Shown: piece by piece, positions 8,000 to 15,741 of the stretch
How positions within the stretch are numbered: position 1 is the first letter of the stretch
Layout of the letters: every line of letters starts with the position of its first letter
DNA from: Pseudoalteromonas sp. P1-9
Lineage (GTDB): Bacteria > Pseudomonadota > Gammaproteobacteria > Enterobacterales > Alteromonadaceae
Direction of reading: 5' to 3'
Length of the DNA stretch: 34,888 nt
Assembly: GCF_001399975.1 (NCBI RefSeq)
Contig: NZ_LKBD01000043.1
Span: 1-34,888 of the forward strand
Position numbers and translations under genes: made by a program
Notes under the pieces: model-generated
The model's input: the letters and a program-made list of their open reading frames with translations, nothing else
Database searches by the model: none
Told to the model about the DNA's origin: nothing

Positions 8000-9049
8000 C
8001 TACGCTTCGCGACCACTTAAATAGCTGGCAACAAGTGCAGCTAAGATTTGTCCAGCCTCATTCATACCTTGGTTTACACCATTTGCATGCTCGCTTGGTG
8101 CAGCCTCACAAAGGTGCAAATAGCGGGTGTATGGGTTTAGTGCTAATTGATAGACAAATTGCTCAGCTTCATATACTGCTAAACCACAATTGGTAAAGGC
8201 ACTGACAGGCATATAAGAAATGCTATCAACATCGACTTCAATACCCATTGGTAATTGATAGCCTTGCATTCGCGCAAGTGCGGCTTTATTTGCCTCGTTC
8301 AGGCTAAGCTCTTGCCTTACCTTAATCGCTTGATAAGAATCATAAGAGAACCCTGCATTATGCATGCGGTCAATGATGGCTTGGTTGTTCTTTAATTCAT
8401 GCATGGCAATTACATGGTAATCACGTAAGTAGTTTTGCTGATGTGCATAACTAAAGCCGTTGCCACTATGTCTGCCTTCTGTGGCTCTAAAGTCAGCGTG
8501 AGGGTCTAAGTTTATGGCGCAACAGGCTTGTTGCGTGCTTTCGCTTAGCGCCTTAATAATTGGGTAGCAATTATTATGACCGCCACCTATCACGATTGGC
8601 TCTAATCCCGCATCAAAAATCATTTGTAATACTGGACTGGCGATATCATCAATTTCACCGCACAGTGTACGTAGTGTATCGAGTTCGGCTGGTACTTTGT
8701 TGCTTAGCCCTTGGCCGCGTTTCATAATATCGGCACAATCGACTTCACCAAGTAACAGTACTTTATTGCTGGCAATGAATTGGTTTGCTTGCAAGTTTAA
8801 AAACTTACTCAGGAAGGCCTGCCAGCCAAGTTCGGCACCACCATTACCTAAATTGGCGCGAGGACCAATATCTTCCGGAATGCCAACCAGCACGTACTTA
8901 ATACCATAGGCGGATGCATCGGCAAGCGCATTTTCAATTGACTGTTGTTGATTAATAAACGAAATGCTTTGCCAAACGCGCTGCTCACCTGCGCGCGCTT
9001 GACATAAATCAGCAATGCTTTGCTCGGTATATATCTTTAGCTTATTCAT
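8000..9049 (-). CDS. hutG: Formimidoylglutamase
   Basis: HutG hydrolyses N-formimidoyl-L-glutamate to glutamate and formamide, the last step of the direct histidine pathway. The 349-residue protein belongs to the arginase/ureohydrolase family and has its manganese ligands: H158 in GGGHNN, D182-x-H184-x-D186 in NLDPHADFR, and D273-x-D275 in EVDVDS. It begins with ATG inside the last codons of rraA (8-base overlap), so translation is probably coupled to RraA. This arrangement separates hutG from the hutC-hutI unit, and no HutC palindrome was seen upstream of the rraA-hutG pair. The gene is convergent with the EAL gene. Confidence 0.93.
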   Translation of the reverse strand: MNKLKIYTEQSIADLCQARAGEQRVWQSISFINQQQSIENALADASAYGIKYVLVGIPEDIGPRANLGNGGAELGWQAFLSKFLNLQANQFIASNKVLLLGEVDCADIMKRGQGLSNKVPAELDTLRTLCGEIDDIASPVLQMIFDAGLEPIVIGGGHNNCYPIIKALSESTQQACCAINLDPHADFRATEGRHSGNGFSYAHQQNYLRDYHVIAMHELKNNQAIIDRMHNAGFSYDSYQAIKVRQELSLNEANKAALARMQGYQLPMGIEVDVDSISYMPVSAFTNCGLAVYEAEQFVYQLALNPYTRYLHLCEAAPSEHANGVNQGMNEAGQILAALVASYLSGREA

Positions 9050-9542
9050 CTTCTTCTAAATCAATCGACAACTCTTCAGCAGAAAGGATAATACCTGTGC
9101 TATCAGCGTAGATGTAGTCACCTTCAAAGAAAGACACGCCGGCAAAATTAACCGGAGCACCTAACTCACCATAACCTTCGCTGTCTGCCGCTACTGGAAT
9201 AGATGCCACTGCTTGAATACCGATATCAAGCTCTTCAAGGTCACTAACATGGCGAACACTGCCGTAAACAACCAATCCTTCCCAGTTGTTATCAAGAGCA
9301 AGTTCAGCAAGTTCAATATCAATTAATGCGCGACGTGTAGAGCCGCCTCCATCGATTAACAGTACTTTGCCTGAACCATCCTGTGACAAAGTCTCTCGGA
9401 TAAGTTGATTGTTCTCAAAACATTTTATTGTGGTAATTTGACCAGCAAAAGCGGTTGCGCCAGCAAAATTAACAAACAAAGGTTCTAGTACGTCGATGCT
9501 ATCAGCAAACTGATCACACAGGTCTGATGTATTGATTTCCAT
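9042..9542 (-). CDS. rraA: Ribonuclease E activity regulator RraA
   Basis: The 166-residue product resembles E. coli RraA along its length: TSDLCDQF and EPLFVNFAG near the start, GQITTIKCFENN, VLLIDGGGSTRRALID, NWEGLVVYGSVRHVSDLEELDIGIQA, and the YADSTGIILS end. RraA trimers bind RNase E and dampen mRNA decay; relatives in the wider family can act as class II aldolases. Its acidic tail is slightly longer than in E. coli. A GGAG Shine-Dalgarno sits 7 bases before the ATG. In E. coli rraA lies behind menA; here it leads a two-gene unit with hutG, which starts 8 bases inside it. Confidence 0.93.
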   Translation of the reverse strand: MEINTSDLCDQFADSIDVLEPLFVNFAGATAFAGQITTIKCFENNQLIRETLSQDGSGKVLLIDGGGSTRRALIDIELAELALDNNWEGLVVYGSVRHVSDLEELDIGIQAVASIPVAADSEGYGELGAPVNFAGVSFFEGDYIYADSTGIILSAEELSIDLEEDE

Positions 9543-9572
9543 ATTAGCTCCAAGGGCTTAAATAGTTTTCTC

Positions 9573-9600
9573 AGTATACCCTGCAGCATGATTAATACAA
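9573..9600 (-). promoter_or_regulatory. Candidate rraA-hutG promoter
   Basis: Read on the minus strand, a -10 TATACT (9578-9573, 5 of 6) follows a weak -35 TTGTAT (9600-9595) with a 16-bp spacer. The start would fall about 25 bases before the rraA ATG. Confidence 0.4.
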
Positions 9601-9802
9601 TTGATCTCGTATGGTTTTGTAAATGATTTATCTATGCTCGTTAGGTTTTATTGTGGGTTGTAGTCAGCGTGTTTAAGTTATTGATGTTTAGGTTTCTATA
9701 AATGGCCCGCAATGAATTAAACAGAATATAACTTCCGACAAATAACCTCTGTTATTGGTTGTCATAAATAGGTCATCAAATTTCCATCTTAATTACGTGA
9801 AA

Positions 9803-9836
9803 CTGTCACCTGATTGTTACGTAGTGAATCTAAAGT
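9803..9836 (+). promoter_or_regulatory. PhoB box and -10 element upstream of the PAP2-glycosyltransferase pair
   Basis: CTGTCAC (9803-9809), CTGA, TTGTTAC (9814-9820), GTAG form two direct repeats with 11-bp periodicity. This fits the Pho box consensus of two CTGTCAT-like half sites separated by 4 bp. A -10-like TAAAGT lies at 9831-9836, 10 bp after the 18-bp core, which is the spacing I recall for the E. coli phoA promoter. No conventional -35 is present, as expected where PhoB replaces it. Transcription would start near 9843, downstream of which the ATG at 9867 is well placed. Confidence 0.72.
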
Positions 9837-9866
9837 CAAACTAACTCCTTGCAATTGAGAATTGCT

Positions 9867-10376
9867 ATGCAAACCATTTCACAGTTAGACCGAAAAGCAT
9901 TTTTTAAATTGTTTAATCACCAAGCTTCTAAACGTAGGTTATACGTTATAAAAGCGGTGTCAAAACTAGGGGATGGCTTTTTGTATTTACTTGTTGGCGC
10001 AGCATGCTATTTGATTGATACTGAAACCAGTAAGTTAGCATTATTTGCTTTGGTTTTAGGGTTTTCAGTTGAACGACCTGTTTACTTCTTTTTGAAAAAT
10101 ACCTTAAAGCGTGAAAGGCCTAGCCAGTCAATTGTCGAAGGCTTTGTGATACCAAGTGATCGTTTTAGTTTACCATCTGGGCATAGTTCCGCTGCATGGC
10201 TGTTTGCCTGTGTTATTACTTGGTATTTTCCTGAATTTAGTTACGTATTGTTTTTGGCCGTTGCCATTTCATTGTCACGCGTAATGCTTGGTGTGCACTA
10301 TCCATGCGACATTATCGTAGGCGCTATACTGGGTACGGGGTTTGCGTTTGTAGGTATTTTCGGAGCTTCATTATGA
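9867..10376 (+). CDS. PAP2-family membrane phosphatase
   Basis: The 169-residue integral membrane protein carries all three PAP2 (type 2 phosphatidic acid phosphatase) motifs: K77-x6-R84-P85 (KNTLKRERP), P103-S-G-H106, and S137-R138-x5-H144-x3-D148. Enzymes of this family remove phosphate from phosphatidic acid, undecaprenyl diphosphate or other lipid phosphates at the membrane. The substrate cannot be told here. A longer reading from a TTG at 9849 is possible, but the ATG at 9867 fits better: GAGA lies 6 bases before it, and the predicted transcript begins near 9843. The stop codon overlaps the start of the glycosyltransferase gene as ATGA. The PhoB box implies induction on phosphate starvation, which would fit release of diacylglycerol from phospholipid-derived phosphatidate. 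Confidence 0.88.
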   Translation: MQTISQLDRKAFFKLFNHQASKRRLYVIKAVSKLGDGFLYLLVGAACYLIDTETSKLALFALVLGFSVERPVYFFLKNTLKRERPSQSIVEGFVIPSDRFSLPSGHSSAAWLFACVITWYFPEFSYVLFLAVAISLSRVMLGVHYPCDIIVGAILGTGFAFVGIFGASL

Positions 10377-11422
10377 AAATTTTATATGGCATTCAAGGCA
10401 CTGGAAATGGGCATATTACACGTGCTCGGGCAATGGCTAAGTCATTCGCAAAAAGCAGTATTAAAGTGGATTACTTTTTTAGCGGCCGACCTGCAAATAA
10501 GTATTTTGATATGTCTGAGTTTAATGATTATCAAACACGAGAAGGTTTTACTTTTGCCATCGAAAACGGCTGTGTAAATAAACTAAAAACCCTTAAAAAT
10601 ATTCGCGTTGGCCAATTTATTCACGATGTTAAAAAGTTTAATTTATCGGGCTATGACTTAGTTATTAATGACTTTGAGCCCATTTCAGCGTGGGCAGCAA
10701 AACTTGCTAAAGTACCTTGCATAGGCATTAGTCACCAAGCTTCTTTTTTATCAAATAAAGTACCGTCGCAAGGGGCGACCTTGTTAACGCGTTTGGGTTT
10801 AAAGCTGTTTGCACCAGCAGATTGTTATTTGGGCGTTCATTGGTTCCCGTATCATCAAAATATTATTCCGCCATTTATCGAGCCAGTTAAAAGCTGGCAA
10901 AAAGACAACTTCATTGAAAATAAGATCTTAGTTTATTTACCCTTTGAGGATCCTAAGAAGATCATTGCGCTATTACAGTATTTTCCTGAATACGAATTTT
11001 ACTGCTATCACCCGCAGTTAAGTAATAAAAGTATTAATCATCACATTCACTTGCGTTCTCCGTGCCGGGTTGGTTTTCTAAATGATTTGGTTTCCGCTTC
11101 TGGTACGATAGGTAACGCGGGCTTTGAGTTATCAAGCGAAGCGCTGCGCTATGGTAAAAAGTTACTGCTAAAACCGCTCGATGGCCAATTTGAACAAGCG
11201 TCAAATGCATTTACCTTAGTCAATGCAGGGCTTGCTACAAGTATGTCGTGCTTAAATACCGATGTAGTGGATGATTGGCTTTCGGTTAACAACAAACAGG
11301 CTATTAACTTTCCAAGCGACCCAAGCCCATTAACCGACTGGATAGCTGCAGGCGCAAGCGACGTGAAAGCCTTATCAGATAACTTGTGGCAGAATATTCA
11401 ATTTCCAGCGTTTGTGAGCTAA
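10373..11422 (+). CDS. MJ1255/VC2487-type glycosyltransferase
   Basis: The 349-residue protein begins MKILYGIQGTGNGHITRA, a glycine-rich N-terminal loop like that of MurG/GT28-type glycosyltransferases and diagnostic of the MJ1255/VC2487 family. The C-terminal half has GTIGNAGFELSSEALRYGKKLLLKPLDGQFEQ (about residues 240-275), the usual nucleotide-sugar binding region (GGxxxxxEAxxxGxPxxxxPxxxQxEQ-like). Acceptor and sugar are unknown. The frame is open 69 bases further upstream, but the family's N-terminus and the ATGA overlap with the PAP2 stop fix the start at 10373. The overlap implies translational coupling, and both genes would follow the PhoB-type promoter. A role in making a glycolipid from lipid released by the phosphatase is plausible but is inference only. 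Confidence 0.87.
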   Translation: MKILYGIQGTGNGHITRARAMAKSFAKSSIKVDYFFSGRPANKYFDMSEFNDYQTREGFTFAIENGCVNKLKTLKNIRVGQFIHDVKKFNLSGYDLVINDFEPISAWAAKLAKVPCIGISHQASFLSNKVPSQGATLLTRLGLKLFAPADCYLGVHWFPYHQNIIPPFIEPVKSWQKDNFIENKILVYLPFEDPKKIIALLQYFPEYEFYCYHPQLSNKSINHHIHLRSPCRVGFLNDLVSASGTIGNAGFELSSEALRYGKKLLLKPLDGQFEQASNAFTLVNAGLATSMSCLNTDVVDDWLSVNNKQAINFPSDPSPLTDWIAAGASDVKALSDNLWQNIQFPAFVS

Positions 11423-11498
11423 TCTACTTTTAGCACAATTTTATATAGCATCTATACTTTTATAAGCTTTCTAAAAATTATATGAAACAGAGGTTTAT

Positions 11499-13379
11499 AT
11501 GGAGCTGCTACAACGCTTAACAATTAAAGCACGGCTACAGTTAAATGCTTTTTTTGTTGGTACGGCAATGTTTATATTGCTGCTAGTGATTCTTTATGAA
11601 GCATCAGTGATGCTTAAACTGAATAATGCGATTCAGTTAACAGAAGAGCTGGCGATTCATGAAGGTGTTTTGCGTAAACATGAAAAGAATTTTTTGTTTT
11701 ATAAAAACGTAGAATCGTTAGAGCAGTTCGATAATGAGTTTAAGTTACTGAAAAATAAATCGAGCAACTTAAATGAGCTACTGCAAGAGCTTGATATATC
11801 AACTAAAACATTAGCTGAATTGAACGGCATAATCGACCAATACAATGCCGATTTTAACGAGGTGGTGGCACTACAACGACGTATTGGTTTGCACCCGAAA
11901 GATGCAGCTTACGGTAATTTAAGGGCTGCAGTTCATCAAGTTGAAACCTTGTTAAAGCAGCAGAATAACTATCAGTTACTCGCCGATATGTTGCAGTTAC
12001 GCCGCAACGAGAAAGACTTTATGTTGCGCCTCGACAAAAAATACTTAACGCGTTTTAACAACAACATTGATAAATTCAAGGGAAATATCCAGCAAGCTGA
12101 CCTAGATTCGAGTTATCAATCGCAACTCTTAACCCTATTAGATACTTATAAGCGGGAATTTTCAGCTTTAGTTGAAGCACAAGAGGCGCTAGGGCTAGAC
12201 CTAGAGTCAGGTGCCTTGGGCAAAATGGCCGCCAGTGTAGCAAAAAGCGATATACTGGTCGATCAAATGACTGCCGAGACAAAAAAGGCCATTGAACAAA
12301 GCGCCGACTTTACCTCAACTGTGGCTATAATTATATTTGTATTGTCAACGATTGTTGTAATGACGTTGGTATACATGACTAGTCGCTCAATTATTTTACC
12401 TGTAAATAAGGTTTGCGACATTATTCATACTATCCGCAGCACTAATGACTTAACGCGCAGTGTGCAAAGTGCAGGTCAAGACGAAATTGCACGAATGACA
12501 GGTGATTTTGACTCCTTCATTAATGACTTTAAAAACCTTATTTTTGAGGTTAAGCAAGCACTCGGCATTCTAAATTCGGCAACAGAAAACCTTGCCAATA
12601 CCACAGCTGAAACCAGTGAAGGTATGCGTGAACAATTACATGAAGCGGATATGGTAGCCACAGCCGCGACTGAGATGCAGGCAACAATTCAAGATATTTC
12701 ACACAATACTGAGGCTGCAGCTAAAAAAGCAGAGTCAACTAACGAAAGTGCAATGCAAGGTAAGCAAGAGGTTGACTCTACAGTAGCGCGTATCTCTGAA
12801 TTGACTAATTCACTTACTCATGCGTCTGATGTTGTAACTCAACTAGAGCAAGATGCCGTAACAATTGGCTCTGTGCTTGATGTTATTCGTGGTATCGCTG
12901 AACAAACTAACTTACTCGCACTTAATGCGGCAATTGAGGCGGCGCGTGCAGGTGAGCAAGGGCGCGGCTTTGCGGTAGTTGCTGATGAAGTACGCTCACT
13001 GGCTCAAAGAACGCAAGATTCAACGCAAGAAATCGAGAGTATTATCTCTACATTACAACAGCGTACGCAAGAGGTTGTAAGTGTAATGGAACGCTGTAAA
13101 ACGCAGGGGAGTTCAAGTTCAGAGCAAGCGGTACAAGCGGGTACCTTGCTCTATTCGATTAGTGAAGATGTACAAACCATTATGGATATGAGCACTCAAA
13201 TTGCCACGGCAATAGATGAGCAAAATCAGGTGGCGTCTGAAGTAAATAAAAACGTTATTAAAATTCGTGATATTGCGGAGCAAGCTGCAGCGCATTCAGA
13301 AACGAATGCGCAAACTAGTGAAGAAGTGTCGACTCAGGCTGAAGTACTGCACAGAGCAATTGAAAAATTTAATGTGTAA
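11499..13379 (+). CDS. Methyl-accepting chemotaxis protein with helical periplasmic sensor (HBM-like)
   Basis: This second chemoreceptor has 626 residues. A membrane helix at about 15-35 is followed by an all-helical periplasmic region (about 40-270). It contains paired HEKNFLFYK- and RRNEKDFMLR-type segments, which resemble the helical bimodular (HBM) sensor family that binds organic acids in Pseudomonas McpS. TM2 is at about 273-295, HAMP at about 296-350, and the signalling hairpin tip EAARAGEQGRGFAVVADE near 475-495. There is no C-terminal pentapeptide for CheR tethering. An AGAGG Shine-Dalgarno precedes the ATG. It appears monocistronic; its last 11 bases overlap the end of the convergent DUF971 gene. 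The ligand is unknown. Confidence 0.92.
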   Translation: MELLQRLTIKARLQLNAFFVGTAMFILLLVILYEASVMLKLNNAIQLTEELAIHEGVLRKHEKNFLFYKNVESLEQFDNEFKLLKNKSSNLNELLQELDISTKTLAELNGIIDQYNADFNEVVALQRRIGLHPKDAAYGNLRAAVHQVETLLKQQNNYQLLADMLQLRRNEKDFMLRLDKKYLTRFNNNIDKFKGNIQQADLDSSYQSQLLTLLDTYKREFSALVEAQEALGLDLESGALGKMAASVAKSDILVDQMTAETKKAIEQSADFTSTVAIIIFVLSTIVVMTLVYMTSRSIILPVNKVCDIIHTIRSTNDLTRSVQSAGQDEIARMTGDFDSFINDFKNLIFEVKQALGILNSATENLANTTAETSEGMREQLHEADMVATAATEMQATIQDISHNTEAAAKKAESTNESAMQGKQEVDSTVARISELTNSLTHASDVVTQLEQDAVTIGSVLDVIRGIAEQTNLLALNAAIEAARAGEQGRGFAVVADEVRSLAQRTQDSTQEIESIISTLQQRTQEVVSVMERCKTQGSSSSEQAVQAGTLLYSISEDVQTIMDMSTQIATAIDEQNQVASEVNKNVIKIRDIAEQAAAHSETNAQTSEEVSTQAEVLHRAIEKFNV

Positions 13380-13737
13380 TCTTAATTGGGATCAAGGCGT
13401 CGCGAGACGCTTTGCTTTGCTTTAAGTTGGCTAAGTATGTTTGCCACAGTGCATCATGATTTTGAGCTAAGTGAAACAAATAATCCCAACTATAAAGCCC
13501 GGTATTATGACCATCGTTAAAAGTAATGCGCACGGCATAGTGACCGACTTGCTCTATCGCCTGTATGGTAACGTCTTTTTTGTTGGTTACTAAAATCGGT
13601 TTGCCATGCCCTTGCACCTCTGCAGAAGGCGAATTAACACGCAAAAATTCGGGTGTAAATGTGTGCTGAGTCTGCCCGTCAAAATACACATCGAGCAAGT
13701 TTGAAACACGGTGATAATGCAATTTAGAAACTAACAT
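13369..13737 (-). CDS. DUF971 protein (gamma-butyrobetaine hydroxylase-like N-terminal domain)
   Basis: The 122-residue protein is a single DUF971 domain, recognisable by LLDVYFDGQTQHTFTPEFLRVNSPSAEV at the start and ITFNDGHNTGLYSWDYLFHLA near residue 90-110. The fold is shared with the N-terminal region of gamma-butyrobetaine hydroxylase and with small proteins linked to iron-sulfur metabolism; its own biochemical role is not established. Genes of this type commonly sit after hslVU in gammaproteobacteria (for example PA5055 after hslU in Pseudomonas), as here. A terminator hairpin lies only 14 bases before its ATG, so expression may depend on read-through. Its 3' end overlaps the convergent chemoreceptor by 11 bases. 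Confidence 0.87.
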   Translation of the reverse strand: MLVSKLHYHRVSNLLDVYFDGQTQHTFTPEFLRVNSPSAEVQGHGKPILVTNKKDVTIQAIEQVGHYAVRITFNDGHNTGLYSWDYLFHLAQNHDALWQTYLANLKQSKASRDALIPIKITH

Positions 13738-13751
13738 AAAATACCCAAATA

Positions 13752-13775
13752 AAAAGGCGCCAATAAGCGCCTTTT
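13752..13775 (-). terminator. Terminator between hslU and the DUF971 gene
   Basis: AAAAGGCGC (13752-13760) pairs with GCGCCTTTT (13767-13775) around a 6-base loop. On the minus strand the stem runs into five T residues just before the DUF971 start, so it should end or attenuate hslVU transcription. Confidence 0.8.
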
Positions 13776-13800
13776 CTATTGTTATAAAAGACGAGTCAAA

Positions 13801-15129
13801 TTATAAGATAAAACGACTTAAATCTTCATCTTTAACTAATTCACCTAAGAAACGCTCAACGTAGGCTGCATCTACAATCAGGCTTTCACCTGATTTTTCG
13901 CTCGCATCATATGAAATTTCTTCCATTAGTCGTTCCATTACGGTGTGTAATCGACGTGCACCAATGTTTTCGGTTTTTTCGTTTACTTGCCACGCAGCTT
14001 CCGCAATCTTAGTGATTGAGTCGTCACGGAACTCAACGTTAACACCTTCAGTGCCCATTAGCGCTTGATATTGCTCTGTAAGCGATGCGTGCGGTTCAGT
14101 TAAAATTCGCTCGAAATCAGATGATGTTAGTGCTTCTAGTTCTACACGAATTGGTAAACGGCCTTGTAGCTCAGGAATAAGATCCGATGGTTTTGCCATT
14201 TGGAACGCACCTGATGCAATAAAGAGAATATGGTCAGTTTTAACCATGCCGTGTTTAGTATTTACTGTTGAACCTTCAACAAGTGGTAGTAAGTCGCGCT
14301 GAACACCTTCACGGCTTACATCTGGACCTGATGATTCACCGCGCTTACAGATTTTGTCTATTTCATCAATAAACACAATACCATTTTGCTCAACAGCGTT
14401 GATAGCTTGCTCTTTTAGCTCTTCAGGGTTTACTAGCTTTGCAGCTTCTTCTTCAGTAAGTAGCTTAAACGCGTCCTTAATTTTTAGTTTACGCTTAGAC
14501 TTTTTTTCGCCACCCATGTTCTGGAACATGCTTTGTAGCTGATTAGTCATCTCTTCCATGCCTGGAGGCGCCATAATTTCAACGCCAACAGGCGCTTGAG
14601 AAACATCAATTTCGATTTCTTTATCGTCTAATTGACCTTCGCGTAATTTCTTGCGAAATGCTTGACGTGTTGCATTATTTTCAGATTCTTGCGCTTGGCC
14701 CCATGCATCTTTTGCTGGTGGCAATAAGGCATCTAAAATGCGCTCTTCCGCGGCTTCTTCAGCTCTGAATTTGTACTTTTCGGTTTGTTGTTCACGTGTC
14801 ATCTTCACTGCAATATCAGCAAGATCGCGAATAATGGTTTCAACTTCTTTACCAACGTAACCTACTTCAGTGAATTTCGTTGCTTCAACTTTAATAAATG
14901 GCGCGTTAGCTAGTTTTGCTAAACGGCGTGCAATTTCAGTTTTACCTACACCCGTTGGTCCAATCATTAAAATATTCTTTGGCGTTACTTCACTGCGCAG
15001 CGCTTCGTCAAGTTGCATACGACGCCAGCGGTTACGAAGGGCAATCGCAACGGCTTTTTTAGCTTTGTTTTGACCAATAATGTGCTGGTCTAACTCATGT
15101 ACAATTTCTCTTGGTGTCATTGCAGACAT
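13801..15129 (-). CDS. hslU: ATP-dependent protease ATPase subunit HslU
   Basis: HslU is the AAA+ unfoldase that feeds substrates into the HslV peptidase. The 442-residue protein shows the Walker A motif GPTGVGKT at 57-64, Walker B VFIDEIDKI at about 250-258, a family-specific intermediate domain rich in charged residues (about 110-240), the sensor-2 arginine segment ENIGARRLHTVMERLMEE, and the conserved C-terminal LSRFIL tail that inserts into HslV. Length matches E. coli HslU. It starts 6 bases after hslV and is transcribed with it from the heat-shock promoter; a terminator follows. Confidence 0.98.
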   Translation of the reverse strand: MSAMTPREIVHELDQHIIGQNKAKKAVAIALRNRWRRMQLDEALRSEVTPKNILMIGPTGVGKTEIARRLAKLANAPFIKVEATKFTEVGYVGKEVETIIRDLADIAVKMTREQQTEKYKFRAEEAAEERILDALLPPAKDAWGQAQESENNATRQAFRKKLREGQLDDKEIEIDVSQAPVGVEIMAPPGMEEMTNQLQSMFQNMGGEKKSKRKLKIKDAFKLLTEEEAAKLVNPEELKEQAINAVEQNGIVFIDEIDKICKRGESSGPDVSREGVQRDLLPLVEGSTVNTKHGMVKTDHILFIASGAFQMAKPSDLIPELQGRLPIRVELEALTSSDFERILTEPHASLTEQYQALMGTEGVNVEFRDDSITKIAEAAWQVNEKTENIGARRLHTVMERLMEEISYDASEKSGESLIVDAAYVERFLGELVKDEDLSRFIL

Positions 15130-15135
15130 ATTTAA

Positions 15136-15657
15136 TTACCCCAGCTCTTCAATGGTTTGGAAGTTATTCGTGAAAACGCAAATATCGCCCGCAATTTTAA
15201 GGCTTTTTTCTACAATTTCGCGTGCGCTTAAGTCAGTATTTTCAAGTAATGCGGTTGCTGATGCTTGGGCGAAGTTGCCGCCACTGCCAATAGCGATTAG
15301 GTCATGCTCAGGCTGCACTACATCACCATTACCTGTGATAATCAGTGATGCAGTTTCATCTGCGACGGCTAGTAGCGCTTCGAGTTTTCTTAATGCGCGG
15401 TCAGTTCGCCAATCTTTGGCCATTTCAACAGCCGCTTTGGTTAAGTGGCCCTGATGCATTTCAAGTTTAGTTTCAAAACGTTCAAATAGTGTAAAAGCGT
15501 CGGCTGTACCGCCCGCAAATCCGGCAAGTACTTTACCGTTATAAAGACGACGCACTTTTTTTGCGTTGCCTTTCATTACTGTGTTGCCCAGTGAAACTTG
15601 GCCATCACCGCCAATCACTACTTTGCCTTCGCGGCGCACAGAAACTATCGTAGTCAT
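15136..15657 (-). CDS. hslV: ATP-dependent protease peptidase subunit HslV
   Basis: HslV is the proteasome-beta-like threonine peptidase of the HslVU protease. The 173-residue protein begins M-T-T-I-V-S-V-R; Met removal exposes the catalytic Thr1. The GDGQVSLGNTVMKGNAKKVRR and GFAGGTADAFTLFERFE blocks are typical, as is the IGSGGNFAQASA segment near residue 125. It leads the hslV-hslU pair. A near-consensus sigma32 promoter lies 43-70 bases upstream, and the Shine-Dalgarno AAGG, 7 bases before the ATG, falls inside a small inverted repeat. Confidence 0.98.
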   Translation of the reverse strand: MTTIVSVRREGKVVIGGDGQVSLGNTVMKGNAKKVRRLYNGKVLAGFAGGTADAFTLFERFETKLEMHQGHLTKAAVEMAKDWRTDRALRKLEALLAVADETASLIITGNGDVVQPEHDLIAIGSGGNFAQASATALLENTDLSAREIVEKSLKIAGDICVFTNNFQTIEELG

Positions 15658-15661
15658 AAAT

Positions 15662-15674
15662 AAACCTTAGGTTT
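15662..15674 (-). promoter_or_regulatory. hslV leader hairpin covering the Shine-Dalgarno
   Basis: The minus strand reads AAACC TAA GGTTT, a perfect 5-bp inverted repeat that contains the hslV Shine-Dalgarno AAGG. The stem is short and weak, so it would melt easily; it may modestly tune translation with temperature. Confidence 0.35.
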
Positions 15675-15699
15675 AATCTGTTAATTTCAATTGTTATTG

Positions 15700-15727
15700 A
15701 TATGGGGAGTAAACAAAGGATTTCAAG
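15700..15727 (-). promoter_or_regulatory. Sigma32 (RpoH) heat-shock promoter of hslVU
   Basis: On the minus strand CTTGAAA (15727-15721) and CCCCATAT (15707-15700) are separated by 13 bp. Both elements match the sigma32 consensus (CTTGAAA, CCCCATnT) exactly, with the preferred spacing. The start would be near 15692, giving a leader of about 35 bases. Confidence 0.92.
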
Positions 15728-15741
15728 GCTTGGCGAGGGAA

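Larger units (their letters stand above)
9543..9866. other. Divergent intergenic region, rraA / PAP2 gene
   Basis: This 324-bp non-coding stretch holds the rraA promoter at its left end and the PhoB-type promoter of the PAP2 gene at its right end. Between them is an inverted repeat, AATAAC (9741-9746) and GTTATT (9751-9756), with a 4-base loop and no T-tract. I see no small gene or RNA gene in the remainder. Confidence 0.6.

Noticed and set aside
9591..9613. HutC operator upstream of rraA-hutG
   Set aside because: TTGTAT is present as one half on the minus strand, but the other half of the palindrome is missing.
10304..10372. N-terminal extension of the glycosyltransferase
   Set aside because: It lies within PAP2 coding sequence; the family N-terminus MKILYGIQGTG and the ATGA overlap place the start at 10373.
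15080..15454. 124-codon open frame opposite hslV
   Set aside because: Antisense shadow of a conserved protease gene; composition is Ser/Ala-rich as such shadows usually are.
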